DNA of 64,000 nucleotides from Quercus robur. Its lineage: Eukaryota > Streptophyta > Magnoliopsida > Fagales > Fagaceae. The notes under the pieces are model-generated. The model did no database searches and was not told the DNA's origin. It was given only the letters and a program-made list of their open reading frames with translations. The position numbers and the translations under genes are program-made. The first letter of the stretch is position 1. Each line of letters starts with the position of its first letter. This document shows, one piece after another, positions 38,001 through 48,360 of this stretch. The DNA lies in NCBI RefSeq assembly GCF_932294415.1, contig NC_065535.1, forward strand, positions 27,498,782-27,562,781, in the 5' to 3' direction.

Positions 38001-41000
38001 GAAACCCCACATCTTCTCAACAAACAATGAGAAAATCCCAATTTACATGGCCATAGGCTTTCTCCAAATCAAGTTTGCAAAGCACTCCAGGTCTCCTGAT
38101 TTTGAACTGCTATCAAAGCATTAATCAACTCTTAGAATGAAATCTAAAATTTGCTTCCCCTTCACAAGGGAATTTTGAGAATTTGAGAACATTCTCTAAC
38201 ACCAATCTTAGCCAATTAGCCAAAATTTTAACAAGAATTTTGTGAACTCCAACTACAAGGCTAATGGACTGAAATTCCTTCACATCAAGTGTGCCATACT
38301 TTTCTGGAATGAGAGCTATAAAAGTTACATTAAGACTTTTCTCAAACTAACCCTACTTGTGGAAAGCCTGAAACACCACCTTAATATCAGATTTAATTAT
38401 GTTCCAAGGTAAAAAAAAAAAGCCACAGGAATACCATCTGGCCCAGTTCATTATCTCCATTCAAGCTCTTGACCACACCACACCTAAAACTTCTTTTCAA
38501 AAAAGTCTTTCCAAACACTCGGCATCATCTTCAGTTATAGCTGAAAAGTGTAAACCATCCAGCAAAAGGCGCGTAAATTCTATCCAGCAAATGATTTCAC
38601 CATGTCAATACTACAGTTTTATCTTCATAGGAGTATTTCTTGCGGAATTTTGATTGAGGGTGAGTTGCCATTTAATGTTTTGAAGTATGTAAATTGATTC
38701 ATAATAAGTTTCTCATTTGTTCGTTAATTTTCTCATACTCCACCAAAAATAAAAAGTAGTACAAACTACTTTACAGGAAGCAGTTCAAAAATAGGTTTCA
38801 ATTCCTACAAGTTGCACATTTCCTCAAAAATTTAACAATTTAATGCACAACTTGAGGGAGAGTGTAGGAGAATATGTTCATTTTCCAAAGAATGAAAACT
38901 AAATCAAAGAATTAATTACTTGGAGTAAATCAAGAGACTAAATAAGTCAATTATATTAATATGAAATTCAAATTCAAATTCAAATTCAAATTCAAATTAT
39001 ACATGTAATAAACTGCATGGTTTTAAAAACCGGAATGATCAAAGAACCAAAAAGGAGACCAGTTCCTAGTTTTTACTGGTTCTTAACTGGTTTTTTCGGT
39101 TTTGGCTGGACCGGGTCCAGTTCCTGGTTGAACAGTCCAGTTCAGTTTTTAAAACAGTGATAAATTGATAGTTGACCTATTTCAAATTCTATAAATCCCA
39201 TTATAAATATGGGTGGCCTTGTAATTTGTTGTCTATCAAGTGAATGAAAGACATAGGCATTTGGGTTTTGGTGCTCACTTGATAGAAAGATAAAGGAATT
39301 TGGGTTTTGGTGTTGTGGACTTTGGTCTTATTGACTGAATAACAATAATATCTTCCATTCTCTTTCTCATCTAAGACCGAACCACGTTAATATCTTCCAA
39401 TTTTCTTTTCTCATCTTCTATTTATTTTCTATAGTATTTCGAAGTTTGACACTTCTCATTCATAGAAAACTTCCAAATCATCTGAGCCTCACCAAACTCT
39501 CAGGGCTTTTCTTAATACAAGAAATCAAAGGTAGTATCTATCCATTCCAATTCCCAATCTTGCACAGCTGTACAAATCACAAGTTCCAACCAAAACAAGT
39601 CTGGAGACTAATGGAATGTCTAAAACTCAAACATCATGCCAAAAGCAAAGTCTCTAACCATCCCCAACATCAAATCTGACATACAATTAAAATAACCTTC
39701 CCCCACTCTTCCAACCTCTTCTCACCCCTTTCAAAGACTAAACCCCATGTTGACTTTGACCATGTTAGATATTTTCAAGCCAATGAGAGAGATGGCAATA
39801 TCTAATATTTTCAAAATACACATTTCTAGTACCATGTATTATAATATACAGTCCCTTCATATTTTCAATCAAATTCCATATTGGACAAATTTTAGCTACA
39901 ACCTTACTCAATAAAATAAACATTACTACATATTTTGAAAATCTAACAGTTGAATTACACGTTTTTTACGCTCTTAATACACATATCAAATTTTGTACCA
40001 ATCAGATATTATTTACTATATGATCAATAAGCTTATTTTATACATAACTTTAAACTACAAAAACTTGCAAATTAAACAATTTATTGATGACATAGTTATT
40101 GATATTCAATTTTCTAGAAATTTTGCAAGCATGGAGTATATAAGAAGAAGAAGTAATCCAATGGTGGACTTATCAAAATTCACCTTCAAAAAAAAGATAT
40201 TGAGTAAGGTTGTAGCCTTAGGCTACAACTAATTTTGTAGCTAAACTTTGTCCTTCTATATTTATTCAAGTCAAACCACAGATTTTTCCTTCACCTCTCA
40301 TCATGTACGCAATACCTAGATTTTTTCTCCTGGTAAGTCCGATATGCACCAAATGGGTACAATACCTAGATTAAATCTTCTACATCAAGATTTGAACATC
40401 CTTTTCCATGAATACTTGAGATAACCAACACAAACAATATAAAAAGTGCATTTACCAGGTAGTGAGTAGTGACACAAATAAGATACCCAAAAGTAGCTTG
40501 GTAACAGGATATAAAGCCTCTCTTTTTTTTCCTTTTTTGATAACTAACTTAACTCTATTGGAAAAACAAGGCCAAAGTCTACAAGAAGTATACTATGAGA
40601 CCATCACAACCAAACTCTCAAGTTACAATGATCAATGAAATCTAAAAGAGACATAAAAGAAATGTAACCCAAAGATGACATCCAATCAAACAAACCGACC
40701 TTGCCAAGAAGAAAACAAATTCAAAACTCTTTTTGGAATAGCCCACTGAACTCCAAACAAACCAAATATACTCCACAAGTCAGTAGCTATAGGGAAATGA
40801 AGGAGTAGATGGTCCACAGTCTCCCATCTAATAGATTTCCAAAGACTAAGCCCATAAGGATCCGAAACCACTTCAGTGCAACCCCCCCCCCCCCCCCCCC
40901 CCCCAAGCACTACTTCACCTCAATCACTCTACACCATAACAACTCTCTCTCAATGCCATTTCTACACAACCACTTCCAAATAAGGCTTCATTAAATTTTC

Positions 41001-41054
41001 TTAAATTCCTAATAGCCAGCCCCCCATACCACATTGTCTCTGCATCTAGTTAGG

Positions 41055-41107
<53 letters not shown>

Positions 41108-42914
41108 CATCTAAATGCTGGTTGAACCTCCTTATTTCACTCCACATCTTATCAACATCTTCGTCTAGATCTCACTTGCCTTTTTTCATCATTTTATTTT
41201 TAAACACATTTTGTTTCTCTCCCTTCAAATCCCACCACCTAATTTATGGGTTTCCAACCATGCATAGACCTTCATAAAGGAACAAGTAGATCCAGATAAA
41301 CTCAATATTAACTAAAGGTCATCCAAATATAAGTCATCACTAAAATTGAATTCAGATGTTTTCTAATATATAATATATAAAGCCATTGTTCACAGAGTGT
41401 CAAACCAGTTTGTTCTAATTAGGAAAGTAAAAACACAAGAAACATGCTATCAAAGCCCAATATTATGACAAAAAGCATGATCATTGTTTATTTAGTAGCA
41501 AAAATTGAATGCCATGAAAGATTGTATGCACTTTTACCATGGACGAATATCGCTTCCGTTCACTCTCAAAATGTTTTCTCGCAATGCCAAGCCAGTGTAG
41601 AGGAACAAAAGCCAAGCCTGACAAAGTGCATGTTCCATATTAAATATCAAAAAAAAAAATATATATATATATATATATACAAATCTTCAAAATCAGGGCT
41701 CAAAAACTTAATTAGGGAGATACCTGGTACAGCTGAACGGGAAAAGCTGGCAAGCATCCATCCCAAATCCAAGACCTCAAAATAAGAAGCACTGATGGGA
41801 AAAGGAGAAACAGAAGGGCAGTTCTATCCTGATCCAAAGAGATAAAAGAGAGTTTTTAGTGGAAGCGAAGCTTCTTTGATTGATATTCTTTTAGGTTGCA
41901 TTTGAATATGAAGATTTAAAATCAAGGGACTTGAAGAACAACTGCTAGTATTAAATGCTTAATATGAATTTAACAACACTTGATTGATCGAGCTTTTTTT
42001 CTTTTTCTTTTTCTTTTTTTGATGAGCTAGGAGAACTTCACTCGGATTAGTTGCAGAGAGCATACTGTACAACAATCCTCACTATAAAAAGTAGTTTGCT
42101 ATTTGATACTCTATTCAAGTCATTTAAACAAAATATTGAAATTTTTAATTTTTAATTTGTTCCATCCAAATGAAGCATTAGGCATTATAATTGGCAAGTA
42201 CACTCTAAATGTGTTGCAGAAGAGGATGAAAAGAAAACATAGAGTAGTGCATTTGTAAAAGCAAAAAAGGCAGAATAGAAAACGACAAATAAGAAAAAGG
42301 AGGAAGAGATAGAAAGATAAAGAAGGAAAGCATACTCTGTAACTGTTGTACTCCTCTTTAACCTTTAATTGAACGTCTTTTTGAGAGGCACGAACATTTA
42401 TAGGACCCAGAAACATCTTCAAAAATCTCCCTACATATCAAATTCATTTCAATAAACAAATTCAAATATAAATATATAAATTTGGATTGGAATTCCAATA
42501 GTAACCTTGAGTTTTGGGAGGAAGGAAAGAAGCGGCGTCTCCATCAACCATGATACACCTTGCTCTCTGTAAATCTTCTTCGAGCTGCTCACAAATTAAA
42601 ATTAATGAGAAAAAAAGAAGAAGAATGGGAATGGGATCCAAAGAGAAATGAACACGCAAAGAGAGAGAGGGGGAAAGAATAATAATGATTGCCTTGTCTA
42701 CTAACTTGGGATCGAGAAGGTGGTGGTTATGAGAGAGGAGGGAGCGGAGGCGACGAATGGAAGAGTCGAGGGAAACGACACGGTTACGGAGAGATTGGTC
42801 GTCGGAGGAGGCCTTAGAAATGAAAGACGATGCGGAGTCCTGAAGCTCCTTCGCCTGCTCCACCACTCTTCCTACTTCTTCCTCCAGTTTCTTTGCCGAT
42901 TCCGATTCCCCCAT
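24555..42914 (-). CDS. TMPIT: TMPIT-like (TMEM120-family) multi-pass membrane protein
   Basis: Ten exons: 42914-42693, 42584-42506, 42430-42336, 41828-41724, 41617-41538, 27093-27003, 26930-26823, 26560-26474, 24850-24782, 24683-24555. Together 1065 nt, 354 aa, every join in frame. An N-terminal coiled coil (residues 1-105, [18 protein letters not shown]) is followed by hydrophobic segments near 134-154, 168-178, 200-214, 278-288, 293-310 and 313-328. Conserved-looking cores are [25 protein letters not shown] (194-203), [20 protein letters not shown] and [17 protein letters not shown]. The C-terminus is Lys-rich. Animal TMEM120A (TACAN/NET29) is a membrane protein with an ELOVL-like fold that binds coenzyme A; the plant role is unknown. 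Intron 1 uses a GC donor (AAG|GCAATC). Intron 5 is about 14.4 kb and full of transposons, yet every exon is intact, so the gene is probably functional. Confidence 0.92.
25017..26006. mobile_element. Putative TIR element in intron 8 of the TMPIT-like gene
   Basis: The left end (GGCCCAATTTGTTTAGGC then CAGAAAATATTTTCC) resembles the reverse complement of the right end near 25960-26006 (CCCTTTGTTTTAGTG, then GGAAAATGTTCTGGAAAA). It contains degenerate repeats of about 30 bp (25175-25400) and another MITE (25639-25909). Flanking TTA and CTA are inconclusive as a duplication. Confidence 0.5.
25639..25909. mobile_element. Mutator-like MITE with 9-bp target duplication
   Basis: A 271-bp foldback element with long imperfect inverted repeats (GGGTAAATTCCATTAACATA and GGGTAAATTCCAATAACATT), flanked by TAATATTTT at 25630-25638 and 25910-25918. 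A 21-bp phrase (start GACCTGATTGGCATTAGCCC) is tandemly doubled in the right arm. A related truncated arm is at about 58430-58505. Confidence 0.8.
26024..26068. repeat. Poly-C / (CT)n tract in intron 8
   Basis: Eighteen C followed by about 28 bp of CT, just outside the right end of the 25.0-26.0 kb element. Confidence 0.9.
27616..27712. mobile_element. Fragment of a copia-like LTR
   Basis: Aligns with 38935-39190 of the LTR at 38863-39451 (shared 'tcaattatatt', 'gaaattcaaattcaaa', 'atgtaataaa.tgat.gttgacctatt', 'caaattct'). It ends exactly where the poly-T of LINE C starts. It lacks the MITE found in the other copy and so is its empty site. Confidence 0.6.
27713..28792 (-). mobile_element. 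LINE C (L1-type), 3' part
   Basis: Poly-T (27713-27720) is the reverse-strand A tail. The next bases resemble the 3' end of LINE A read in reverse ('gtacacaagaagtatac'). At about 28200-28600 the reverse strand encodes decayed zf-RVT zinc-binding sequence (CMCKRHGE, then broken HLLLHC-type residues) with stops. A 200-bp MITE-like element sits inside at about 27976-28175. LINE A interrupts it at 28793. Confidence 0.75.
27976..28175. mobile_element. Short MITE-like repeat (family M2, copy 1)
   Basis: Ends GTGTGCGTTTGGGAT and, on the opposite strand, GTGTCCATTTGGAAT. The interior 'actttttgatactattcatg' and 'caattttagctaaataa' recurs at about 52618-52836. Flanking AAG on both sides is a possible 3-bp duplication. 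Confidence 0.6.
28793..28806 (+). repeat. Target-site duplication of LINE A, left copy
   Basis: TTTCCCTATCACGT, perfectly repeated at 37048-37061 on the far side of LINE A. Confidence 0.9.
28807..29613 (+). mobile_element. LINE A (L1-type), 5'-truncated, left part
   Basis: Begins directly after the target duplication with sequence upstream of reverse transcriptase. It reads [22 protein letters not shown], then after a frame break [34 protein letters not shown] and [11 protein letters not shown]. Reading is broken by frameshifts and stops near 29107-29183. At 29613 the coding sequence is cut inside a hydrophobic stretch (LFVIV) by LINE B, and the next residues reappear at 35270. Confidence 0.85.
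29614..35268 (-). mobile_element. LINE B (L1-type), near full length
   Basis: About 5.65 kb on the minus strand, inserted into LINE A. Poly-T at 29614-29622 is its A tail. ORF1-like sequence lies at about 35260-33475 in broken frames. ORF2 follows: apurinic endonuclease (33400-32673: [34 protein letters not shown]), reverse transcriptase (32324-31275: [44 protein letters not shown]), then [12 protein letters not shown] and a zf-RVT region (30854-29735: [17 protein letters not shown]). ORF2 has at least four in-frame stops (about 32673, 32343, 31275, 30885) and two frameshifts, so it is inactive, though the FADD catalytic motif is intact. I found no convincing target duplication. Confidence 0.9.
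35269..37047 (+). mobile_element. LINE A (L1-type), right part
   Basis: Resumes exactly where 29613 stopped ([12 protein letters not shown]), then HLLFADD near 35380, [67 protein letters not shown] and a zf-RVT motif ([18 protein letters not shown]). Several stops (35398, 35774, 36037, 36391, 36901) split it. It ends in an A-rich tail (37031-37047) directly before the second target-duplication copy. Confidence 0.88.
37048..37061 (+). repeat. Target-site duplication of LINE A, right copy
   Basis: TTTCCCTATCACGT, identical to 28793-28806 and directly after the A-rich tail of LINE A. Confidence 0.9.
37062..38640 (-). mobile_element. LINE C (L1-type), 5' part
   Basis: The minus strand from about 38640 encodes decayed reverse transcriptase: a [15 protein letters not shown] block near 38430, then [20 protein letters not shown], then [16 protein letters not shown] (37750), [20 protein letters not shown] and [17 protein letters not shown]. 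The catalytic FADD box reads FAKD, so one essential Asp is lost. It is interrupted at 37061 by LINE A and continues at 28792. The 5' end is truncated near 38640. Confidence 0.75.
38863..39451 (+). mobile_element. Copia-like LTR (probable 3' LTR) in intron 5
   Basis: Begins TGTAGGAGAATATG after a purine-rich 'acttgagggagag', the usual polypurine context of plant copia elements, and ends in TTTGACA. It contains a TATA-like ATTATAAATA (about 39200) and a MITE (39016-39158). The preceding 100 bp may be the tail of copia pol, but I cannot support a full ORF. Confidence 0.6.
39016..39158. mobile_element. MITE family M1, copy 2
   Basis: 143 bp with CATGGTTTTAAAAACC ends as in 20045-20220. Flanks AATAAACTG (39007-39015) and GATAAATTG (39159-39167) are diverged 9-bp duplications. 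The uninterrupted LTR fragment at 27682-27690 reads AATAAATTG, one change from each. Confidence 0.75.
39452..39700 (-). mobile_element. LINE fragment (E), L1-type, between reverse transcriptase and zinc-binding region
   Basis: The reverse strand encodes [17 protein letters not shown], close to [16 protein letters not shown] of LINE A, with stops. It may be a separate fragment or a displaced piece of LINE D. Confidence 0.45.
40520..41035 (-). mobile_element. LINE D (L1-type), 3' fragment with internal deletion
   Basis: The reverse strand reads LAIRNL, FNEALFGKWLCRNG, then a G-run, [18 protein letters not shown], and directly [17 protein letters not shown], skipping the segment normally between these blocks. 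A T-rich stretch near 40524-40540 is the likely A tail. A 23-nt poly-C (40882-40904) has expanded within it. Confidence 0.7.
40882..40904. repeat. Poly-C tract
   Basis: 23 consecutive C, inside LINE D. Confidence 0.95.
41056..41104. repeat. (CT)n microsatellite in intron 5
   Basis: CT run of about 49 bp. Confidence 0.9.
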
Positions 42915-45643
42915 CTCTTCTCTTCTCTTCTCTTTGATTTCCTCCCCTTTTTTTTTAATTCTTTAGAAATATTAACTGCTGAGAGTTATTGTAATTCAAA
43001 TTGGAGATTAGCAGAGAAACCCAGGAACAGGCAGCTCTACAAAAATACAAAATACACTCAATCTCAAAGAGAAGAAAATGAAACAAAAAAAAAAAGAAAA
43101 AAGAATATGCTTTTGCTACTCACAGTCACTCACCTTTTTCAGTTTTCACGCACTCTCTCCCATTTGTTTTGTTCTTTCTGGTTGTGGGAAAGAGAGATTC
43201 ACATCCTCCTCAAACTGGTGCTGGAACTGGAGTCTGGAGGTAGATACCATTACGCACAGCTCCTTTTCATTTCTACAAGTCTTGTACTCTCTACAAACAA
43301 TCAAACAAACAAGCCTCCGGAGGGTAAAACTGTAATAATACCCATTACCCGCTGTTTTTTTTTTTCTTTTTCTTTTTTTTTTTGGAATTTCAATCAGTTT
43401 TTAATATTTATTTTATTATTTATTTATTAATTTAAAAAAATTAATTAAAATAAATAAATAACACGTCGAGAGATCCAAAACTTGTTTGGTAAGAAAATTT
43501 AAATATAATTTTTTGTTTTGCAAACTATAAAATGATGATGGGTCAAGCACTTGAATATATTGTTGATTGAGTTATGACTTGTATCTTTTATTTTGACTCT
43601 TTTTTTTCTTTCTTGAAAAATGGTGATTATTCTCTCTCTGTCGCTCTCTATTATTTATTCTTTCTTCCAATCTACTTTAGGTTAATGAATATTAAATGAT
43701 TAATTATTGTATTTTTTTATTACATTATTTTGGGTTAATATGATTTGGTGGTGTGTTTTTAAAGTTTTCCATCACAAGTGCCTATCAACCATTTGAGTAA
43801 TATCAAGTTTTTTCTATGATAAGTTTTTATTATTATGAGAATCTCTTTAATTTAAGAGAATGAGAAATTTGAATAAAATATTTAAAACTTAAATAGTTTA
43901 GTTGTACCCAAAAAAAAAAAAATGGATAATACAATGCACCATAACATAACTTAGAAAAATATGGAATACTTGATAAAAGAATGACATCAATCAAATAAAT
44001 CCAAATAATAAAATGATAATGATGATGATATATTTTTTGAGATAAATAAAAGAAAAATAATCTTATAAATTGTTTAATTTTTTGAGGAAAATAAATTATT
44101 TCCCACAAAAATTTAAAGAACAAATTATATAGTATACCATAATTATAAAATAATTATATATTCTCACGTATTGGGTGTATCTACAAGTAGTTTAAATTAA
44201 AAATTGAAATCCTTAAATAGTATATCTTTCCCTTGGTATCTTCCATCTCATTGAACTATAAAAGAATTTGACCTATATATTAAAAAAATTGGACATACTA
44301 ATAGCAGAGGAGTTTGGCACAACACCCAAATTAGAAAGTGTACGAGTATCAATAAATTCCTTGCAAGCTGCAACAAAGTGTGCCGATGTGGTATCTAGTT
44401 TGTTCCATATTGGGCTAAAATCAAAATGGGTGGGGGGTGGTTGTCTCCCTTTCAAGAGTTGGCGACCTGTACTTCTCCCATTTGTAGTGAAAATTAAGAA
44501 TTTGACATCGCACGAGGGGCACATCTCATCTCTCTGCTCACTGCCCACTGCCCACTGCCGACTTCTGACTTCTGAGTATATACATCACTCTGCGTGCTCG
44601 TGGAGATCTCTAAACGACTTTGCTGTGTAGTTCAACTATTGCAATCCATCATCAATCATGGACAACCAAACTAACTTACTGTCTCCAATTCACTTATGTT
44701 ACATCACATGACTACTGCGTCTAAGCTGTCTTTTTTCATAATGAAAAAAGGTCCAATTATAAATTGTATCATTTTAATTTTATTTAAGCCCAATAAAAAA
44801 AATTACCCAAAACAAATTACATGACTACTGTAGATAGCTTTTTTTTTTAAAAAAAATTTATTTAAGCCCAATAAACCAATTTTACCCAAAACAAACAACT
44901 TGACACTTTAAAAAAAATTTAATAAAATAATTTGTCATTACCAAGCAGTATGCATAAAAAACACTTAATAAAAAAATTATTAAAAAAAAAAACCCTAAGT
45001 GGCTAAATAGCAAAGCAGGAGGCTAGAACCACCTCACGCAGTTAGCAGCAAAGCCACCACCCCTAATTTCAAGTCTTGACTTCGTCCCTAATCTCAAGCA
45101 TTACTCTTTAAAATTCAATTCAATCTTGTAATTTTTAATTTATTTATTTCAATCCTATAACTTCCATTCGTATACTTCCATCCACTTCTGTTAGAAGGGT
45201 TGCCATTAAGTGTCCCAAAATGATGTAGTTTTGGTATTTTTGAATTTCCCAAATTACATTCATTTTATAGAACTAAAATAAACAAATCAAAAGTTACATA
45301 ACTGAATTAAATTTTAGACAAAACTAGTTACAAACCTATGCGATATATGAGAAAATGTAATATAATTATTTTATAAGAATATAATGTAAATTTGTAGGTT
45401 AAAAGTGCATGTATTATCTTATGTGTTGTCTAAAAGTATTTTTTATTTTTATAAGTTTTATGTAATGGAAAATATAATGTATTTTGTATTCAACAACAAT
45501 TTATAGTAATATATATATATATATATAGATATAACGTAATTTTAAAAAAAAAAGATTAAATTACATAATTATACATCCTCAAAAAAAAATTACATAGTTA
45601 GAATTTATATATATATATATATAAATGGAGAATATGATATTAA

Positions 45644-45678
<35 letters not shown>

Positions 45679-45884
45679 TATACCATAATTGGTTGACTAA
45701 TTTGAACATATCAAAAAATAATTATAAAAAAAATGGGCTTCCTCATTCCATTGAACACATGTAATATGTTATATTAAATTAAATTGTTATATAATTATAT
45801 AACTTTAGATTTTTTTTTCTAAATATAAGTATAATTCCTATAATATTGAAACTTGAATATTAATGTAATTTTTTGAATATTTAT
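42915..45884. other. Upstream region of the TMPIT-like gene and spacer
   Basis: The first few hundred bases should hold the TMPIT promoter and 5'UTR (CT-rich at 42915-42950), but I could not identify a TATA box or start site. No other gene is recognisable. Stretches near 44268-44630 form an ORF without any family features. TA tracts lie at about 45510, 45610 and 45658-45682. Confidence 0.5.
44850..45100. repeat. Dispersed repeat copy 2 (uninterrupted)
   Basis: Diverged relative of 1050-1960. It runs straight through the points where copy 1 carries the MITE and the SINE ('accacccctaatttcaagtc' at about 45055-45074). Confidence 0.6.
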
Positions 45885-46702
45885 TGTAGGGCCCTTGGGC
45901 CCAGAAGTTCATTATCTACCCATATATTGGGCCTGTGACCCAAGCTAAGAATAAGGATCTGCCTGAGGAGGAGAAGTCTTCGTCAGACGAGACTGTGTTA
46001 ATGACTAAAAGGTGGGACTTGGTCATAATAGCTCAAGAGAGTGTGCCAAGGATGAAGGAGTCCTCAGCTAGACAAAGTTGAGGTCCTAAGAGATTGTTTA
46101 TCAATAAGAGTGATGATCCCGAAAATTCAGTTGGAGCGGACAAGCATTGCAGAGACATCAGATAAAGAGAAGTTCCAAAATATTTTAGATAAAAGCTACT
46201 GCCTTCGCATTAAATGCACTATAGCTAACTCTCTAGCCACATTAATGTAGAGGTGATACCTAAACAGTGGATTTCAGCCTTACAGCTACTACGTAAGGAC
46301 TTATGAGGAGCGCTGATGGGACAAGTATTCAAACCAACCATCTAGAATGCACATGGAAGGTGGAGATGAAGGGAAAAGACAGTATAAAATGAGAAGGAAG
46401 GAGTGAGAAAAGGGGATCGAAAAAATGAGGAAAGAAACACTGTAACAATTAAGAATCAATCTTGTAACGTTACCTAAAAGCACTATATAAAAACCATTAT
46501 CCTCGGATTTCGCCAAGGACGTCCTTTCTTTAGCACACACACATGTATTTTCATTCTTTTGACATCAAACTTACCTAACTTGTTATTCAACTAACTAAAG
46601 CCCAGTTTTTCTAACTCATTTCTTTACAAATTCATTGTTTTGGGCTTTTTGGACCTAAATTCATTCATAAATTGGGCTTGGATCTTGAATCTGGTCCCCA
46701 CA
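45885..46702 (+). mobile_element. Solo LTR (gypsy-like)
   Basis: An 818-bp unit starting TGTAGGGCCCTTGGGCCC and ending GGTCCCCACA, flanked by perfect 5-bp duplications TTTAT (45880-45884 and 46703-46707). It holds a TATA-like box (CACTATATAAAA, about 46481) with a transcript-start-like region after it. No internal region or second LTR is adjacent, so this is a solo LTR left by LTR-LTR recombination. Orientation is taken from the TATA box. Confidence 0.85.
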
Positions 46703-48360
46703 TTTATTTATTTTTTATTTTTTTAGGGTTCATATCTTTAATTTCTAATGCCAATTTTGTTTGTATTTTTTAACCCAAAACTAAAGAGCTAGGCCAAATA
46801 AAGTAAAATTTCATATTTTTTAACCCAAAAATTAAGAATAAAAAATTGAGCCAAAAACTAAAAATCAACCTACAAGAATAATCAATTTAAATCTCAATTA
46901 GTCCAAAATTGACTAAATTGACCAAGTGAGCTGAAGTGGACTAAATGGACTAAAGTGGACTAAATGAACCAAAGTAGACTGAATATACCAAAGTAGACAA
47001 AAATGGACTGAATTGACCATAATGGACCAATATACTACTAATAGTATCACTAAAAAATAATTAGGAATTTTTTAATTATGTTGTTGATGTGAAACTAACT
47101 AATCACATCACTTTGTAAATTTTTTAGTTAGAAAATGATATCGTTAGTGTTCTTTTTTACTACTAAAAATTTAAATGAAAACATTCATAAGATGCATTAT
47201 TTAAAAGATGTTATTGTTTGATTAATATTAATTTTTTTAAAAAGCTCAAATGACTTCATGTACTAATAAATTTGGTCAAAATAAATAAATTAACTCATTT
47301 AATTAATTACTAATAGATTTTTGTACTAAAGTGGACAAAAATAGACCAAAATGCTACACTGATGTGGCTCAGTAAGAGCATACTACATTTCAACTTTTAG
47401 ATATTATATAGATTAGAGAGTTGCAATGTAACCAAAAAAATAAATCCTAATGTAGTGAAGTGTATATGTGTTGCCTCTTCTTTAATCTTGCGCAATCCAA
47501 TTTTAACAAAGAGAGAAACCAACACACAGCAAGTGGCTAATAATTCCCAGAAATACTCCTATAATGCTCCATTTCAGTCCGCTCATTACTTGCTGCTCCA
47601 CTCCACTACGCTCATAAGACCTTAAGCTAGTGGGCTAGAAACAAATATGAGCCAACTCAAACAATATTTAAGAAGTTTGTGTGTTCAGGAGCACAGGACA
47701 ACTTGGCTAACCTAAGTTTGGAACCGTGTATTTGCAACAGCGGGAGAGAACTGAGAAGGCAAGGACTAGAGTAAGTCATTAGAGTTCCCAACAGAGGGCT
47801 AGAGTCAGTTATCAGATTAAGACATTGGGCCACCCTATATAGGTCTATGCATATTTGGAACTCTAAATTATATTCTGGCTACCCATGCCTCCTCCCATTG
47901 AAACATCAAAAGGCTAACGCCAGTGATCGAACACTCAACACCCTTTCTTTTATCTCTTGAGACCAATCTTCTCTGCATTACAACCTCTTTCCTACCCTTT
48001 GTGATTTGAATTTCCTGTAATATACTCCTATCCATCAATTCGCAATAACGGGAACCTAAGAGCCCATTTCATCAAAATACAGAACTGTGCATTCCTGCTA
48101 AGCTAGTCCAACCATGCACCTGAACAAAATGACCATTATGATAAAAAGAAACAATATCCAACCTGCAGACTATGTCAACAAAATTCATGATGACTAAGAA
48201 AAAACTAACCTTTCTTCCCTATTAATAGGAAAAGTATTTTGCAAAAATAAGAAAACATAATAATTCCCAAAGAAGAATAGAACTCCCAAAGCTGCAAGCC
48301 AGAGAGAGACAGGAGCTGCAGGGAAAAAAAAAAAAGAAGGAAAATACACTATGCTCTGTA
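46703..48360. other. Spacer and probable 3'UTR of the PMT gene
   Basis: Degenerate short tandem repeats around 'ggactaaatggactaaagt' at 46915-47040; otherwise A/T-rich. No gene recognised. The last few hundred bases are the likely 3'UTR of the minus-strand PMT gene. Confidence 0.55.

Noticed and set aside
44268..44630. 120-aa ORF
   Set aside because: No conserved motifs, no splice context, and an overlapping ORF on the other strand; likely chance.
46301..46540. ORF inside the solo LTR
   Set aside because: No family features; it lies wholly within the LTR and on the strand opposite to the TATA.
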